Source: Acinetobacter kyonggiensis
Lineage (GTDB): Bacteria; Pseudomonadota; Gammaproteobacteria; Pseudomonadales; Moraxellaceae
Direction: 5' to 3'
Assembly: GCF_900107285.1 (NCBI RefSeq)
Contig: NZ_FNPK01000023.1
Span: 1-45,128 of the forward strand
Length of the DNA stretch: 45,128 nt
The notes beneath the pieces are model-generated. The model searched no databases, was not told the origin of the DNA, and was given only the letters and a program-made list of their open reading frames with translations. Within the stretch, counting starts at the first letter, position 1. The number at the start of each line of letters is the position of its first letter. Shown one piece after another: positions 16,918-26,014 of the stretch. Position numbers and translations under genes: made by a program.

Positions 16918-18030
16918 TTAGCGATTTGGTAAAACGTCTTTGAGTGCTTCATGCATATCAAGTAGGGCTTTTTCAGTGGTTTCCCAATCAATACAGCCAT
17001 CCGTCACTGATTGACCATATTCAAGATCATTCAGATTTTCAGGAATATCTTGACGACCACCTTTGAGATGGCTTTCAACCATAAGACCAACAATTGACTT
17101 GTTACCATCTAGAATTTGTTCTGTGATGTTTTTCAATACAAGTGGCTGTAAGTACGGGTCTTTATTTGAATTGGCATGACTGGCATCAATCATAATTTTG
17201 TTGCTTACTTTGGCTTTGGCTAAAGCATTTTCAGCTTCTGCAACAGAACCTGCATCATAGTTTGGTTTGCCATTACCGCCACGAAGTACAACGTGTGCAT
17301 ATGGGTTACCACTGGTACGAATGACAGAAACTTGACCTTGATCATTTAAACCAAGGAAGCTATGACCATGTTTAACGGATTGCATCGCATTGGTTGCAAC
17401 GGTTAAACCGCCATCTGTACCATTTTTAAATCCAACAGGAGAAGATAAACCTGAAGACATTTCACGGTGAGTTTGGCTTTCAGTGGTACGCGCACCAATC
17501 GCTGACCATGAAATAAGGTCTTGATAATATTGTGGTGAGTTTGGATCAAGTGCTTCAGTGGCACATGGCAAACCTTTATTATTGAGTTCAACTAAAAGTT
17601 GACGACCAATACGAAGACCTTTTTCAATGTTAAAAGAATCATTCATGTCAGGGTCATTAATTAAACCTTTCCAGCCCACAGTAGTTCGTGGTTTTTCAAA
17701 GTAAACGCGCATTACGATATAAAGCGTATCTTTAACTTTTTCGCTTAACACTTTTAAACGATCTGCATACTCATGAGCAGCAACCGTGTCATGAATTGAG
17801 CAAGGACCAATGACCACAAATAGACGGTTGTCTTTACCATCAAGAATATTGCGAATGGTTTCTCGACCTTTTAAGACAGTTTGATAGGCATGTTCAGTCA
17901 GAGGTAACTCTTTTTTTAATTCAGCAGGAGTTACAAGAGGCTGAATGCTTTGTACATTCACGTCATCGATGTCAGATTGTGTAATAGGATTTGACTGTAG
18001 TGTATTCATTGCCGTCACTGGTTTGATCAT
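16918..18030 (-). CDS. aroG: 3-deoxy-7-phosphoheptulonate (DAHP) synthase, class I
   Basis: First enzyme of the shikimate pathway, condensing phosphoenolpyruvate and erythrose-4-phosphate. Class I (AroFGH) motifs are clear: FVVIGPCSIHD near residue 95, YFEKPRTTVGWKGLINDPD, ATEALDPNSPQY, SSGLSSPVGFKNGTDG and the metal ligands in IMIDASHANSNKDPYLQ and DGCIDWE. The length of 370 residues fits the feedback-inhibited class I enzymes. Which aromatic amino acid inhibits it (AroF, AroG or AroH type) cannot be told by eye, so the symbol is used loosely. The first ATG is at 18030; an ATG at 18009 is an alternative, neither having a strong ribosome-binding site. Monocistronic with its own terminator. 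Confidence 0.93.
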   Translation of the reverse strand: MIKPVTAMNTLQSNPITQSDIDDVNVQSIQPLVTPAELKKELPLTEHAYQTVLKGRETIRNILDGKDNRLFVVIGPCSIHDTVAAHEYADRLKVLSEKVKDTLYIVMRVYFEKPRTTVGWKGLINDPDMNDSFNIEKGLRIGRQLLVELNNKGLPCATEALDPNSPQYYQDLISWSAIGARTTESQTHREMSSGLSSPVGFKNGTDGGLTVATNAMQSVKHGHSFLGLNDQGQVSVIRTSGNPYAHVVLRGGNGKPNYDAGSVAEAENALAKAKVSNKIMIDASHANSNKDPYLQPLVLKNITEQILDGNKSIVGLMVESHLKGGRQDIPENLNDLEYGQSVTDGCIDWETTEKALLDMHEALKDVLPNR

Positions 18031-18135
18031 ACAAGAGTTTTTTTAGTAGCCTGAATATAACACGATTTAAGCGGTGAGTTGCTATACAAAACACCAATAA
18101 ATCCGTGAAAAAAACCAATTAATCGCATAGATAGC

Positions 18136-19026
18136 TTAACCGTTGTTCGATTTTTCAACAGTTAAAATCATAGCAGTTGTTGGTTTTTCAACAGGTTTTA
18201 CTTTTACTGGATGAAGGATGAAGTTAATACCTAATGCGAATAAGGTAATGCCTAAAATTTTACGGATAATTTTTTCAGGTAAGCGTGAACTAATTAAAGT
18301 TCCCACCACAATGGCAGGGATTGAACCCACTAATAACCAACCGAGTAAGTGTAAATCTACATTACCCGAACTCATATGTCCTAAACCTGCAACTAAAGTT
18401 AAAAGTACCGCGTGTACCACGTCAGATCCAATAATACGAATCATGGGTAAATTCGGAAACATGAGCACCAATGCCATAATACCAAATGCACCAGCACCGA
18501 CTGATGATAAAGTGACAAATACACCCAATATGATGCCCATAATCACAATATAGACACGTTTATCTTTGGCACTAAAGTTAACTTTTTCTAAATCTTGTGT
18601 CATATCTAGTGTTTCATTTTTACGAAACTTGTTAAAGAAGCGTTCGATATGCCCACGGAAAACGATAGAAACACCTGTTAAAGTCAACATAAAACCTAAA
18701 ACAGTGGTCAGAACAGCTTTATAGCTTGTAGATTGACTTAAATAATTTTCTAAAACCCAATGAGTTGCCAATGATGCAGGAATACTGCCGACAGCCAGCC
18801 AAATCACAATCGGCCAGACAATATTCATTTTTTTAGCATGGACCATTGAACCGCAAAATTTAGAGATTGCGGCATAAAGCAAGTCAGTACCAATGGCAAT
18901 GTGTGGCTCAATTCGAAACAAACTAATTAGAATAGGCGTCATGAGTGAGCCACCGCCAACACCTGTAATGCCGACGCAGAAGCCGACGATAACACCCGCT
19001 AAAATAAATTCAATTGGACCAAACAT
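18136..19026 (-). CDS. TauE/SafE (TSUP) family membrane permease
   Basis: A 296-residue polytopic inner-membrane protein of the TauE/SafE sulfite exporter family. About eight hydrophobic helices are apparent in two repeats. Each repeat begins with the characteristic glycine-rich motif: GVIVGFCVGITGVGGGSLMTP at residues 11-31 and GVFVTLSSVGAGAFGIMALV near residue 170. Family members move sulfite, sulfoacetate or other small organosulfur anions; the substrate here is unknown. A charged cytoplasmic loop (ERFFNKFRKNETLDMTQDLEK) separates the halves. Monocistronic, between aroG and the iron-uptake cluster. Confidence 0.88.
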   Translation of the reverse strand: MFGPIEFILAGVIVGFCVGITGVGGGSLMTPILISLFRIEPHIAIGTDLLYAAISKFCGSMVHAKKMNIVWPIVIWLAVGSIPASLATHWVLENYLSQSTSYKAVLTTVLGFMLTLTGVSIVFRGHIERFFNKFRKNETLDMTQDLEKVNFSAKDKRVYIVIMGIILGVFVTLSSVGAGAFGIMALVLMFPNLPMIRIIGSDVVHAVLLTLVAGLGHMSSGNVDLHLLGWLLVGSIPAIVVGTLISSRLPEKIIRKILGITLFALGINFILHPVKVKPVEKPTTAMILTVEKSNNG

Positions 19027-19190
19027 GGTTATATGCCAAATATCAAAAAACGTGCATATGTTATGACTATTTCAGATAAGTCGTTGTCTTGATTATTGAT
19101 TTGCTTATTCCAAAAAACGCTAAAGTAAACTCAATGGGCTTAAACTTTTTAACACTTATTTTAAACAGGGAATGACAGTTATCTATAGCG

Positions 19191-19475
19191 TTACTTTTGT
19201 TTAGCGCTAAGCTCATTGATATATAGAATAAAGATAAAAATAAGGGGACTGGAAAAGACCCAGAAGCTGACGAAACCAATAGAATAACCGTCTTCTTGGA
19301 TAATCAATAGAGTGGCAATCACCAGCAGAAAAAGACAAATAACGCGCACAATTCGCGGATGGTATGCCAACAATGCCCATTTAGACTGCAAAGTTTTTCT
19401 GATTTGTTTTTCACTGACCCGATATAGACCATAAACAGCACATAGAATAAAAAGGAAGCTGAATAAAATATTCAT
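19191..19475 (-). CDS. small membrane protein of the iron-uptake locus (DUF3325-like)
   Basis: A 94-residue inner-membrane protein with three hydrophobic stretches (ILFSFLFILCAVYGL, VICLFLLVIATLLII, FWVFSSPLIFIFILYI). Length, position and orientation match the DUF3325-type proteins that follow PepSY membrane genes in TonB-receptor loci of proteobacteria; that assignment rests mainly on context. Translation starts at ATG 19475, which overlaps the stop of the PepSY gene by one base (TGATG), so the two are translationally coupled. Function unknown; probably an accessory in iron release or reduction at the inner membrane. Last gene of the unit. Confidence 0.68.
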   Translation of the reverse strand: MNILFSFLFILCAVYGLYRVSEKQIRKTLQSKWALLAYHPRIVRVICLFLLVIATLLIIQEDGYSIGFVSFWVFSSPLIFIFILYINELSAKQK

Positions 19476-21052
19476 CAAAGGCTTTCTCCATTGTTTAGCT
19501 GTGTATTTTTTTCAAGCTTATTTTTTATTTTTGTTTGAGCTTTAAGTTGAATAGGCTGAATATTTCTGTATAGAAACACTGCCAATAAGCCAAAAATGAG
19601 CATGAATAAGTCGATTCTAAAGAAAGTCCAAAATTGAGCAAAATTTTGAATCTGATTTTGAATATGGTTTTGTTGTAGAAGAAAAAACAGATTAAAAATA
19701 GGTAAGCCAAAGGCTAAGGCAATAAATATTGTCAATTGTTTTTTCCAAAGATATTGTTTTTTAAGACATAAGCTTATGGCAAAGATGGCTAACCAGACGG
19801 CAAAAAAAGTTGTCACTTCATAATTTTGTGTGCTTTGGAGCATCAGTCCAATTCGATTTGCATAAAAGTAGCCAAGAACCGCAATAGGTAAGCCGATAAT
19901 AGCAGCGACATTAAGTCGTTGTACCAGATAATATCCAAAATGGAACTTTTCCGTTTTTGTTTGTAGTTGTCGCTTTAGGCTCCAAAGCAATAGTCCTGAA
20001 GCAATCATCGCGCAGCCCAGTAAGCCTGAAAAAAATAAGGCCAAACGAAGTAAAGGCTGAGCGAAAGTCGCCATATGTAATCCGTATACGCCTGCATTTA
20101 GTGTCGCAATAGTGCTGTTATTCTTCGTGCTGCGTAATTTTTCTCCCGTGACTGCATTCAAGCTAATTTGTGCTGGATTACGGGTAATTGAGTGATCTTG
20201 AGCTTCGATAAAAGTGATTTGTGCTTGCTGTGTATTGGGATTTTTTATATTGATGGCACTGTATTTGGTGTTGCCCCATTCTTGATGAACGGGATGCATT
20301 AAGTGGTCAAGAGATAACATCTTGGCGTGGCTGTTATTTTCAATTTTCGGAATGGTTTTGGCATTAATTTCTGTAAAATATTGGTAATTATTTTCAGGAT
20401 AAAGTTTTTGCATACCCCAAGGTAAATATAAATAAAAGAAAATGGCTAAGCCTGTAAATGTAATGGTAAGAAAGAAGGGCAAGGCAATAACAGAGCTGAC
20501 ATTGTGGAAATCTAAATAAGAGCGTTGTCCTTTAAAGGCACGTAGGGTAAAGAAATCGGTGAGAATTTTTTTATGGGTAATAATGCCCGAAACCAATGCG
20601 ATCAGCATAATAAATGCTGCGAGTGAAACGATTAATCTGCCTATTAAATAAGGCATACCGAACAATTGAAAGTGGAACAGATAGAAAAAATCGCCCCCTT
20701 GTGTTTGCGTCAGCGTTAACTCTTGTCCTGTATTGGGATTTAAGGTTTTGCTTTCATAAGCATCATCTGCCTTTTGCCAATAGAGTTGGTTTACAGGCTT
20801 TTGCTCATTTGCGAGATTGATCATCCATGTTTTTGCATCTGGTGCATTTTGTTGTAAATATTGGTATGCCGTATGTAGCGCTGTATCTTGATTAACGTGT
20901 ATTTGAGCAACGGGTGGTTGCATCCATAGGCTGATTTCATGACGATAATAAGACAATGCCCCCATCAGAAAGATGGCGAACAATAACCATCCGAAAAGTA
21001 ACCCTGTCCAAGCGTGTAGCCATGCCATAGATTGACGTATTGATTTTTGCAT
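19475..21052 (-). CDS. PepSY-associated TM helix protein (putative siderophore ferric reductase)
   Basis: A 525-residue inner-membrane protein of the PepSY-associated TM family. It begins with a transmembrane helix (AWLHAWTGLLFGWLLFAIFLMG), contains periplasmic PepSY-like regions, further helices at about 135-160 and 185-215, and a C-terminal helical bundle. The conserved histidines typical of heme-binding reductases in the family are present, for example in AWLHAWTG, GIITHKK and FHNVSSV. Relatives such as FoxB and FsrB-type proteins reduce iron delivered by siderophores at the inner membrane, so the likely task is to free iron taken up by the adjacent TonB receptor. It is separated from the upstream DUF3649-like gene by 3 bases and overlaps the next gene. 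Confidence 0.85.
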   Translation of the reverse strand: MQKSIRQSMAWLHAWTGLLFGWLLFAIFLMGALSYYRHEISLWMQPPVAQIHVNQDTALHTAYQYLQQNAPDAKTWMINLANEQKPVNQLYWQKADDAYESKTLNPNTGQELTLTQTQGGDFFYLFHFQLFGMPYLIGRLIVSLAAFIMLIALVSGIITHKKILTDFFTLRAFKGQRSYLDFHNVSSVIALPFFLTITFTGLAIFFYLYLPWGMQKLYPENNYQYFTEINAKTIPKIENNSHAKMLSLDHLMHPVHQEWGNTKYSAINIKNPNTQQAQITFIEAQDHSITRNPAQISLNAVTGEKLRSTKNNSTIATLNAGVYGLHMATFAQPLLRLALFFSGLLGCAMIASGLLLWSLKRQLQTKTEKFHFGYYLVQRLNVAAIIGLPIAVLGYFYANRIGLMLQSTQNYEVTTFFAVWLAIFAISLCLKKQYLWKKQLTIFIALAFGLPIFNLFFLLQQNHIQNQIQNFAQFWTFFRIDLFMLIFGLLAVFLYRNIQPIQLKAQTKIKNKLEKNTQLNNGESL

Positions 21053-21055
21053 GAC

Positions 21056-21370
21056 TTAACCTAATATCCAGTAGATTGCATAAAAACACGCCGTCAAACT
21101 TATACTTATCAAGCTTAGTTTAGGTAAAGAGTAGATACAAAAACTGCTGATCACAAAACCTAAGAAAAATAAAATACTTATAAATGCAGCTAAATAAATA
21201 GATTCTGCTTTGGGAAGCGAATGATGAAAAAGGACTGTAAGATTACTCACCAGTAAAGACGTGCAAGCGTAACCAAATACAAAGGCAATGATAAAGCGGT
21301 AGAGCACCGTCATTCGATAAGAGAAAGATAGGGAAGATGTTTTACTCATAGAAAAGATCACTGTGCTCAT
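21056..21370 (-). CDS. DUF3649-like small membrane protein
   Basis: A small inner-membrane protein of up to 104 residues with three hydrophobic helices (FIIAFVFGYACTSLLV, IYLAAFISILFFLGFVI, LISISLTACFYAIYWIL). By size and place, between a TonB-dependent siderophore receptor and a PepSY reductase, it corresponds to the DUF3649 'iron uptake' proteins. The start is uncertain. The first ATG (21370) directly follows the T-run of the palindromic terminator, so there is no room for a ribosome-binding site; internal Met residues 8 or 20 are alternatives, also without clear sites. It would need read-through of the terminator or its own promoter to be expressed. Confidence 0.65.
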   Translation of the reverse strand: MSTVIFSMSKTSSLSFSYRMTVLYRFIIAFVFGYACTSLLVSNLTVLFHHSLPKAESIYLAAFISILFFLGFVISSFCIYSLPKLSLISISLTACFYAIYWILG

Positions 21371-21401
21371 AAAAAACCAAGCCTGAGTACTCAGGCTTGG
21401 T
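21371..21401 (-). terminator. perfect 26-bp palindromic terminator inside the iron operon
   Basis: The half-site ACCAAGCCTGAGT is followed immediately by its exact complement, giving a 26-bp palindrome at 21376-21401, 7 bases after the receptor stop codon. On the minus strand it ends in six T residues, which run straight into the ATG of the next gene. It fits an intrinsic terminator or attenuator that lets the receptor be made in excess over the downstream reductase genes. Confidence 0.85.
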
Positions 21402-21408
21402 GGGTAGA

Positions 21409-23607
21409 TTAGTATTTGAATTTAACTGCAAGTGTATAGTTAGCAGGCTCTCCATAAAAAGCTTGCCCACTAGGGAAGCTATTTAAGTATTTTTTATCGG
21501 TAACATTTTTAGCATTCGCTTGTAGCAGAATATGGTCGTTGACTTCATAACTGGCCATTAAATTGACGAGTGCATAGGCATCCTGAGAGATGGTGCTTTT
21601 TAAAGTCGAGTCATATAGCTTAATCTTATCTTGCCATTGTAGCCCAGCGCCAATTTTAAGTTTAGGTAATGCAGGAACTGTATAAGTGGCTAACAAATTA
21701 ATGGTTTGATTTGGATTATAAGTACGCGCGGCACCGCCATTTTTCATATCTTTAAGGCTAAATTGGGTGTAACCAAAAGCTAAATTAATATCATCACTAA
21801 TTTGCCCTGCAAGACCGACTTCGACCCCTTGTGATTGTAAATCACTGGTCTTAGAAGTACGATTTAATGGATTACCATCTGAATTACGGAGTGGATAATT
21901 ATTCTGTTCAGTTCTAAATACTGAGAGCGTACCCGTCAATTGATCGTTTAGCCATGCGCTTTTAATACCGACTTCATAGCTTTCACCCTCGACAGGTTTT
22001 AACGCTTGGCGTGTTGTTTCTTCAATACCTGTTTGTGGGCGGAAAATAGAGGTATAGCTCATATAGCCTGTGTATTCGGGTGTGAAGTTATAGGTTAAAC
22101 CCGCATATGGCGATAACTTACTTTCATCGTATGCCATTGGAGAGCCATAACTTACGCCTTTACTGCTTGCTTGAACGTAATTTCCACCCAAGATTAACTT
22201 TAAATCGTCCGTTAAGTGAAGACGTGTTGCGGCATAGTATGAGTTGATTTTTTGTCTGTATTCAGCTGCATCACTGAAGTCAGACCATGTTACGGACTGT
22301 GGTGTCCAGCTCGCCCAATCTGTAGTGTATTGCGTAAGATAAGGAACGCCATTATAAATGCCCGAGACATTGTTAATATTACTGTCATTAATAAAACCAC
22401 TGGATTGTTGGTCGTATTGATGCGTTTGAATCCGACTGTATCCCAGAGTTGCTTCATGTTCTTGATTGAATAAGTTGTAAGTACCTTGGAAATTTAGATC
22501 AGCAAAATGTTTACGAAGTTGTTCTTGACCGCCCCAAGCTGTAAGTGAAACGCCTGAACCATCTGCTTGAGGGTTGCCATAGTAATAAAGCAAGCGGCTA
22601 TTGTGTTCAGTATCGCTATAGTTGTAGGTGAGTTTAGCCGTCCATTTTTTGCCAAGTTTTTGCTGTAATTCTATAAAAGCATCCTGAGTTTCATTGTCCC
22701 AATGTGCCCAATCTGGATTTGGATTGTAACTACGGTCATAAGACAGTTGTTTTCCATTTGCATCCAGTAGCGGTAAAGCCCCCCAGTTATTGGCATTTGG
22801 CTTGTTCTGATTTTGACTGTAACCGACCGTGAATAATGTTGAGTCAGTAATATCGGCTTCTAAGATGCCTGCAAAGCCATTTTTTTCAGAAGAATATCGG
22901 TCAAGATGAGAATCTCCCGTCTGCTCATAACCCATGAGACGACCACGTACTCGTCCATTTGGAGAAAGTGAGCCAGAAACGTCTGCTTCATAGCGCTGAG
23001 TATTCCAAGAACCATAACTTAGTCCAGCACTTGCCTGTAGTTCTTTGGTCGGACGTTTACGAATATTATTAATGGTTGCACTTGGGTCACCAAAGGCATT
23101 CGATAGGGCATCGGCTCCTTTTACCACTTCGACACGGTCATAAAAGTAAGTGTCTGGATTGGTATTGTTATAGTTATAACTGCTTAAAGGAAAGCCTACG
23201 CCGTCAGTGAGAATATTTGAAATTTCAAAACCTCGTGCCATGTAAGAAGTACGTTCTGTTTCTTGACTTTGAACAGTGACTCCGGGCGTGTTTTTTAAGA
23301 TTTCACGTGTTGAATTTAACCCGAAATCCTCAATCTGTTGACGCGTTACGACATTGACGGTTTGAGGTGTTTCTTTCACTGTAATATTGAGTTTTGATGC
23401 GCTGCGACTATTTTTAACGGTATACGCTTTGGTTTTTTCAGAGCTTTGATCAGCATTTTCTGATTGAGCTTGTAGCTGAATGGTCGATAAAGTTTGCACC
23501 TGATGGTCTACAGCATCTGCTGCGTAACTATTTTGAATATTCAGTATGGATAAGCTTAGGAATGACAATTTAAAGCATTTGGAAAGCAGAGGAGAGATGG
23601 ACTTCAT
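21409..23607 (-). CDS. TonB-dependent siderophore receptor
   Basis: A 732-residue outer-membrane receptor that imports ferric siderophores with energy from TonB. Residues 1-29 form a signal peptide (FKLSFLSLSILNIQNSYAADA). A TonB-box-like stretch (LSTIQLQAQ) follows, then the plug domain (KETPQTVNVVTRQQIEDFG, LKNTPGVTVQSQETERTSYM, DRVEVVKGADALSNAFGDPS) and the C-terminal 22-stranded barrel ending in the aromatic AVKFKY. The sequence is of the FecA/FoxA/FhuE-like class (TIGR01783 type), with the IRKRPTKELQASAGLSYGSW entry to the barrel. The siderophore is unknown. The start is set at ATG 23607, which gives a normal signal peptide; an upstream in-frame ATG adds 20 non-signal residues. A Fur-box-like sequence lies just upstream. 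Confidence 0.93.
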   Translation of the reverse strand: MKSISPLLSKCFKLSFLSLSILNIQNSYAADAVDHQVQTLSTIQLQAQSENADQSSEKTKAYTVKNSRSASKLNITVKETPQTVNVVTRQQIEDFGLNSTREILKNTPGVTVQSQETERTSYMARGFEISNILTDGVGFPLSSYNYNNTNPDTYFYDRVEVVKGADALSNAFGDPSATINNIRKRPTKELQASAGLSYGSWNTQRYEADVSGSLSPNGRVRGRLMGYEQTGDSHLDRYSSEKNGFAGILEADITDSTLFTVGYSQNQNKPNANNWGALPLLDANGKQLSYDRSYNPNPDWAHWDNETQDAFIELQQKLGKKWTAKLTYNYSDTEHNSRLLYYYGNPQADGSGVSLTAWGGQEQLRKHFADLNFQGTYNLFNQEHEATLGYSRIQTHQYDQQSSGFINDSNINNVSGIYNGVPYLTQYTTDWASWTPQSVTWSDFSDAAEYRQKINSYYAATRLHLTDDLKLILGGNYVQASSKGVSYGSPMAYDESKLSPYAGLTYNFTPEYTGYMSYTSIFRPQTGIEETTRQALKPVEGESYEVGIKSAWLNDQLTGTLSVFRTEQNNYPLRNSDGNPLNRTSKTSDLQSQGVEVGLAGQISDDINLAFGYTQFSLKDMKNGGAARTYNPNQTINLLATYTVPALPKLKIGAGLQWQDKIKLYDSTLKSTISQDAYALVNLMASYEVNDHILLQANAKNVTDKKYLNSFPSGQAFYGEPANYTLAVKFKY

Positions 23608-23621
23608 TATAAAATCTAAGT

Positions 23622-23640
23622 GAAAACAATTATCATTTAT
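23622..23640 (-). promoter_or_regulatory. putative Fur box of the siderophore receptor
   Basis: GAAAACAATTATCATTTAT on the plus strand matches 12 of 19 positions of the Fur consensus GATAATGATAATCATTATC. It sits 15-33 bases upstream of the receptor start, where the promoter or leader should be. A second partial match (GATTATCGATATT) lies near 23675. Iron repression of the whole locus is inferred. Confidence 0.65.
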
Positions 23641-23815
23641 ATTATTGTTTAATAAATCTAAACACAATGGGATGATTATCGATATTTTGAATTAAAAAAA
23701 TTATTTAAATATAAAATAGAAGCAAAAATCTTATTTGTACTGTCGGGATATGTAGATAAGATTTCAAATATATGAGTATGCTAAAATACCCATACTTTGA
23801 AATAGGATAAAAGTT

Positions 23816-24994
23816 TTGCAAAATCGGAAACTTAAAATAGGAATTGTCGTCGGTGAAGTATCGGGTGATACACTTGGTGCTCAACTTATTCGTAGCTTCC
23901 GTGAGCAGGGAATTGAGGCAGAGTTTGAAGGGATTGGTGGACCTCAAATGATTGCTGAAGGTTTCAGCAGTGATTATCCGATGGATATTTTATCGGTTAT
24001 GGGTATTGTGGAAGTTTTAAAAGATATTAAAAAACTATTTGCTGTCCGCGATGGTTTGGTCGATAAGTGGACTCAAGATCCCGTTGATATATTTATTGGT
24101 ATTGATGCGCCAGACTTTAATTTACGTTTATCGAAAAGCTTAAAACAAAAAAATCTACCGATTAAAACAGTACAATATGTTAGTCCTTCGGTATGGGCGT
24201 GGCGACAGGGACGGGTACATGGTATTAAGGCCAGTATTGATTTAGTCCTGTGTTTATTTCCGTTTGAAAAAGCTTTTTATCAGAAATTTGATGTGCCTGC
24301 TGCGTTTGTTGGGCATCCATTAGCAAGTCAATTGCCACTGAAAAATCCTCTTATTGAAGCGAAACAAGAACTTGGCTTAAATGTAGAGCAGAAGCACATT
24401 GCGCTTTTACCGGGTAGCCGCCGTGGTGAAATTGAACGACTTGGCCCATTGGTGCTTGATGCAGCGAAAATCATCAGCCAAAAGCATCCTGACTATATAT
24501 TTTTAATTCCTGCGATTAATGATGCACGTAAGCAGCAGATTGAAGAATTATTAAAGCATTATTCAAGTGATTTTATTGCTAAAGTTAAATTGATGGAAAA
24601 TACGGATACCGAATCTAAAATTGGCCGTCAAGTGATGAATGCTTCAAATATTATAGCGTTGGCTTCAGGAACGGCAACTTTAGAAGCGATGCTGTTACAT
24701 CGTCCGATGGTGACCTTTTATAAGCTCAATTGGCTCACTTATGTTGTGGTTAAATTTTTGATCAAAATTCAGTATTACTCATTACCGAATATTATTGCGG
24801 GTAAAAAAGTCATTCAAGAACTGATTCAGCATGATGCAACGCCAGAAAATTTAGCCGCTGAAATTGAAAAGCTGATGAATATTGAAACTGCGCAAATACA
24901 AGCGATGCAGCACCTTACTATGCACAAGCAATTGCTTTCAGGAAATAGTGAGAACCCCGTTCAGGCTATTCTTAGTACATTAAATGCAGAATAA
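23816..24994 (+). CDS. lpxB: lipid-A-disaccharide synthase
   Basis: Joins UDP-2,3-diacylglucosamine and lipid X to the lipid A disaccharide at the cytoplasmic face of the inner membrane. The GT-B family 19 signature is visible: IGIVVGEVSGDTLGAQLIRS at residues 8-27, EGIGGPQMIAEGF, the MGIVEVLKDI segment, YVSPSVWAWRQGR, VGHPLA, LLPGSRRGEIERLGP and the C-terminal ALASGTATLEAMLLHRPMV. The 392-residue length is usual. It begins with TTG 23816, with AGGA 8 bases upstream. It is not in the common lpxD-fabZ-lpxA-lpxB arrangement but alone, which is normal for Acinetobacter. Its stop is 1 base from the convergent regulator gene. Confidence 0.97.
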   Translation: MQNRKLKIGIVVGEVSGDTLGAQLIRSFREQGIEAEFEGIGGPQMIAEGFSSDYPMDILSVMGIVEVLKDIKKLFAVRDGLVDKWTQDPVDIFIGIDAPDFNLRLSKSLKQKNLPIKTVQYVSPSVWAWRQGRVHGIKASIDLVLCLFPFEKAFYQKFDVPAAFVGHPLASQLPLKNPLIEAKQELGLNVEQKHIALLPGSRRGEIERLGPLVLDAAKIISQKHPDYIFLIPAINDARKQQIEELLKHYSSDFIAKVKLMENTDTESKIGRQVMNASNIIALASGTATLEAMLLHRPMVTFYKLNWLTYVVVKFLIKIQYYSLPNIIAGKKVIQELIQHDATPENLAAEIEKLMNIETAQIQAMQHLTMHKQLLSGNSENPVQAILSTLNAE

Positions 24995-24995
24995 C

Positions 24996-25919
24996 TTATT
25001 GAAATTGTTGTCGATACTGACTTGGTGTTAGATCAAACAGTCGTTTAAAGGTTTGGCTAAATGCCGTTTCAGAAGAATAACCAACCCGATGAGCAATGTG
25101 TTGAATAGACCATTGTCCTTCGCGTAGGTACTGAGATGCCAAACGGAAGCGATATTGCTGTAAATAAGCCAACGGTGTTTCGCCAACAATCGTGCTAAAT
25201 AGCGGGGCAAATTTGGAGCGCGACATACAGCATTGTTCAGCCAGTGTTTCAACTGTCCAAGCCAGTTCGGGTTTTCCGTGAATGGCGGCTAAAGCATTGG
25301 CCAGTTCGGTATGTACCAGTGCGCGAAGCCAATTATTGGAATCACTTAATTGGGCAATGTAGTCACGCACACACTCAATAAAAAGAATACTAACCAAATG
25401 ATCGAGAATTTTGTCCCGACCGGGGCGAATTTGGTAGGCTTCAACCGCCAGAAAATGCAGACCTATTTGCAGCCATTCTGGTGCATTACTGCCCGTAATA
25501 TGGTGAATATGAATATAGTTGGGTAGTGCGTTAAGTAAAGGGCGCGCCATGATGGTATCAATATGACAGCGAATGGCTAAAATGAGAGCAGGTTCACCAC
25601 TTTGGCTGCCAAACTCGATCGTCTCTTGTCTTTTTTGATCAAAAAGTGCTGTGATGTTTAAGGCTTCAACTAAATTATTTTTGTTATTGCTATGACAAGA
25701 ATGATTTTGTCCAGACGGAATAAGGACTAAATCACCTGCTTCAACGTGAAGGTGGGTGTGTGAGTCAAGTTGAATGGTGAGATTGCCAACCAGTACCACA
25801 TAGCCAATCATGGCACCTTGTTCTTGATAGGCATATGCCCAGTCACCTTGAGGTTTTAAATAAATATATTCAGATTTATTGAGATGAATATCATCAAAAA
25901 TTTTACTTAAAGCATCCAT
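24996..25919 (-). CDS. AraC/XylS-family regulator, probably of the alkane hydroxylase gene
   Basis: A 307-residue activator. Residues 1-115 form a cupin-like sensing domain (VGNLTIQLDSHTHLHVEAGD, LVLIPSGQNHSCHS). The middle is helical, and residues about 205-305 are the AraC double helix-turn-helix (ETLAEQCCMSRSKFAPLFST; SIQHIAHRVGYSSETAFSQT; FKRLFDLTPSQYRQQ). It is divergent from alkM with a 190-base gap, the same arrangement as alkR-alkM in Acinetobacter baylyi, so activation of alkM by alkanes is the best guess. The cupin N-terminus may differ from that of A. baylyi AlkR, so the symbol is withheld. Direct repeats suitable for an AraC-type protein lie in the intergenic region. Confidence 0.85.
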   Translation of the reverse strand: MDALSKIFDDIHLNKSEYIYLKPQGDWAYAYQEQGAMIGYVVLVGNLTIQLDSHTHLHVEAGDLVLIPSGQNHSCHSNNKNNLVEALNITALFDQKRQETIEFGSQSGEPALILAIRCHIDTIMARPLLNALPNYIHIHHITGSNAPEWLQIGLHFLAVEAYQIRPGRDKILDHLVSILFIECVRDYIAQLSDSNNWLRALVHTELANALAAIHGKPELAWTVETLAEQCCMSRSKFAPLFSTIVGETPLAYLQQYRFRLASQYLREGQWSIQHIAHRVGYSSETAFSQTFKRLFDLTPSQYRQQFQ

Positions 25920-26014
25920 GTATTATCTTTCTGTCATCATCGAATAAAATTATAAAAAGCTTTGAATCATTCAAGCATGTGTTTTTAGGTCAAATATTGG
26001 CTCTTGATGCCAAA

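Noticed and set aside
24996..25919. Naming the AraC-type gene alkR outright
   Set aside because: Position supports it, but the cupin-type N-terminal domain was not matched with certainty to the A. baylyi AlkR, so only the role is proposed.
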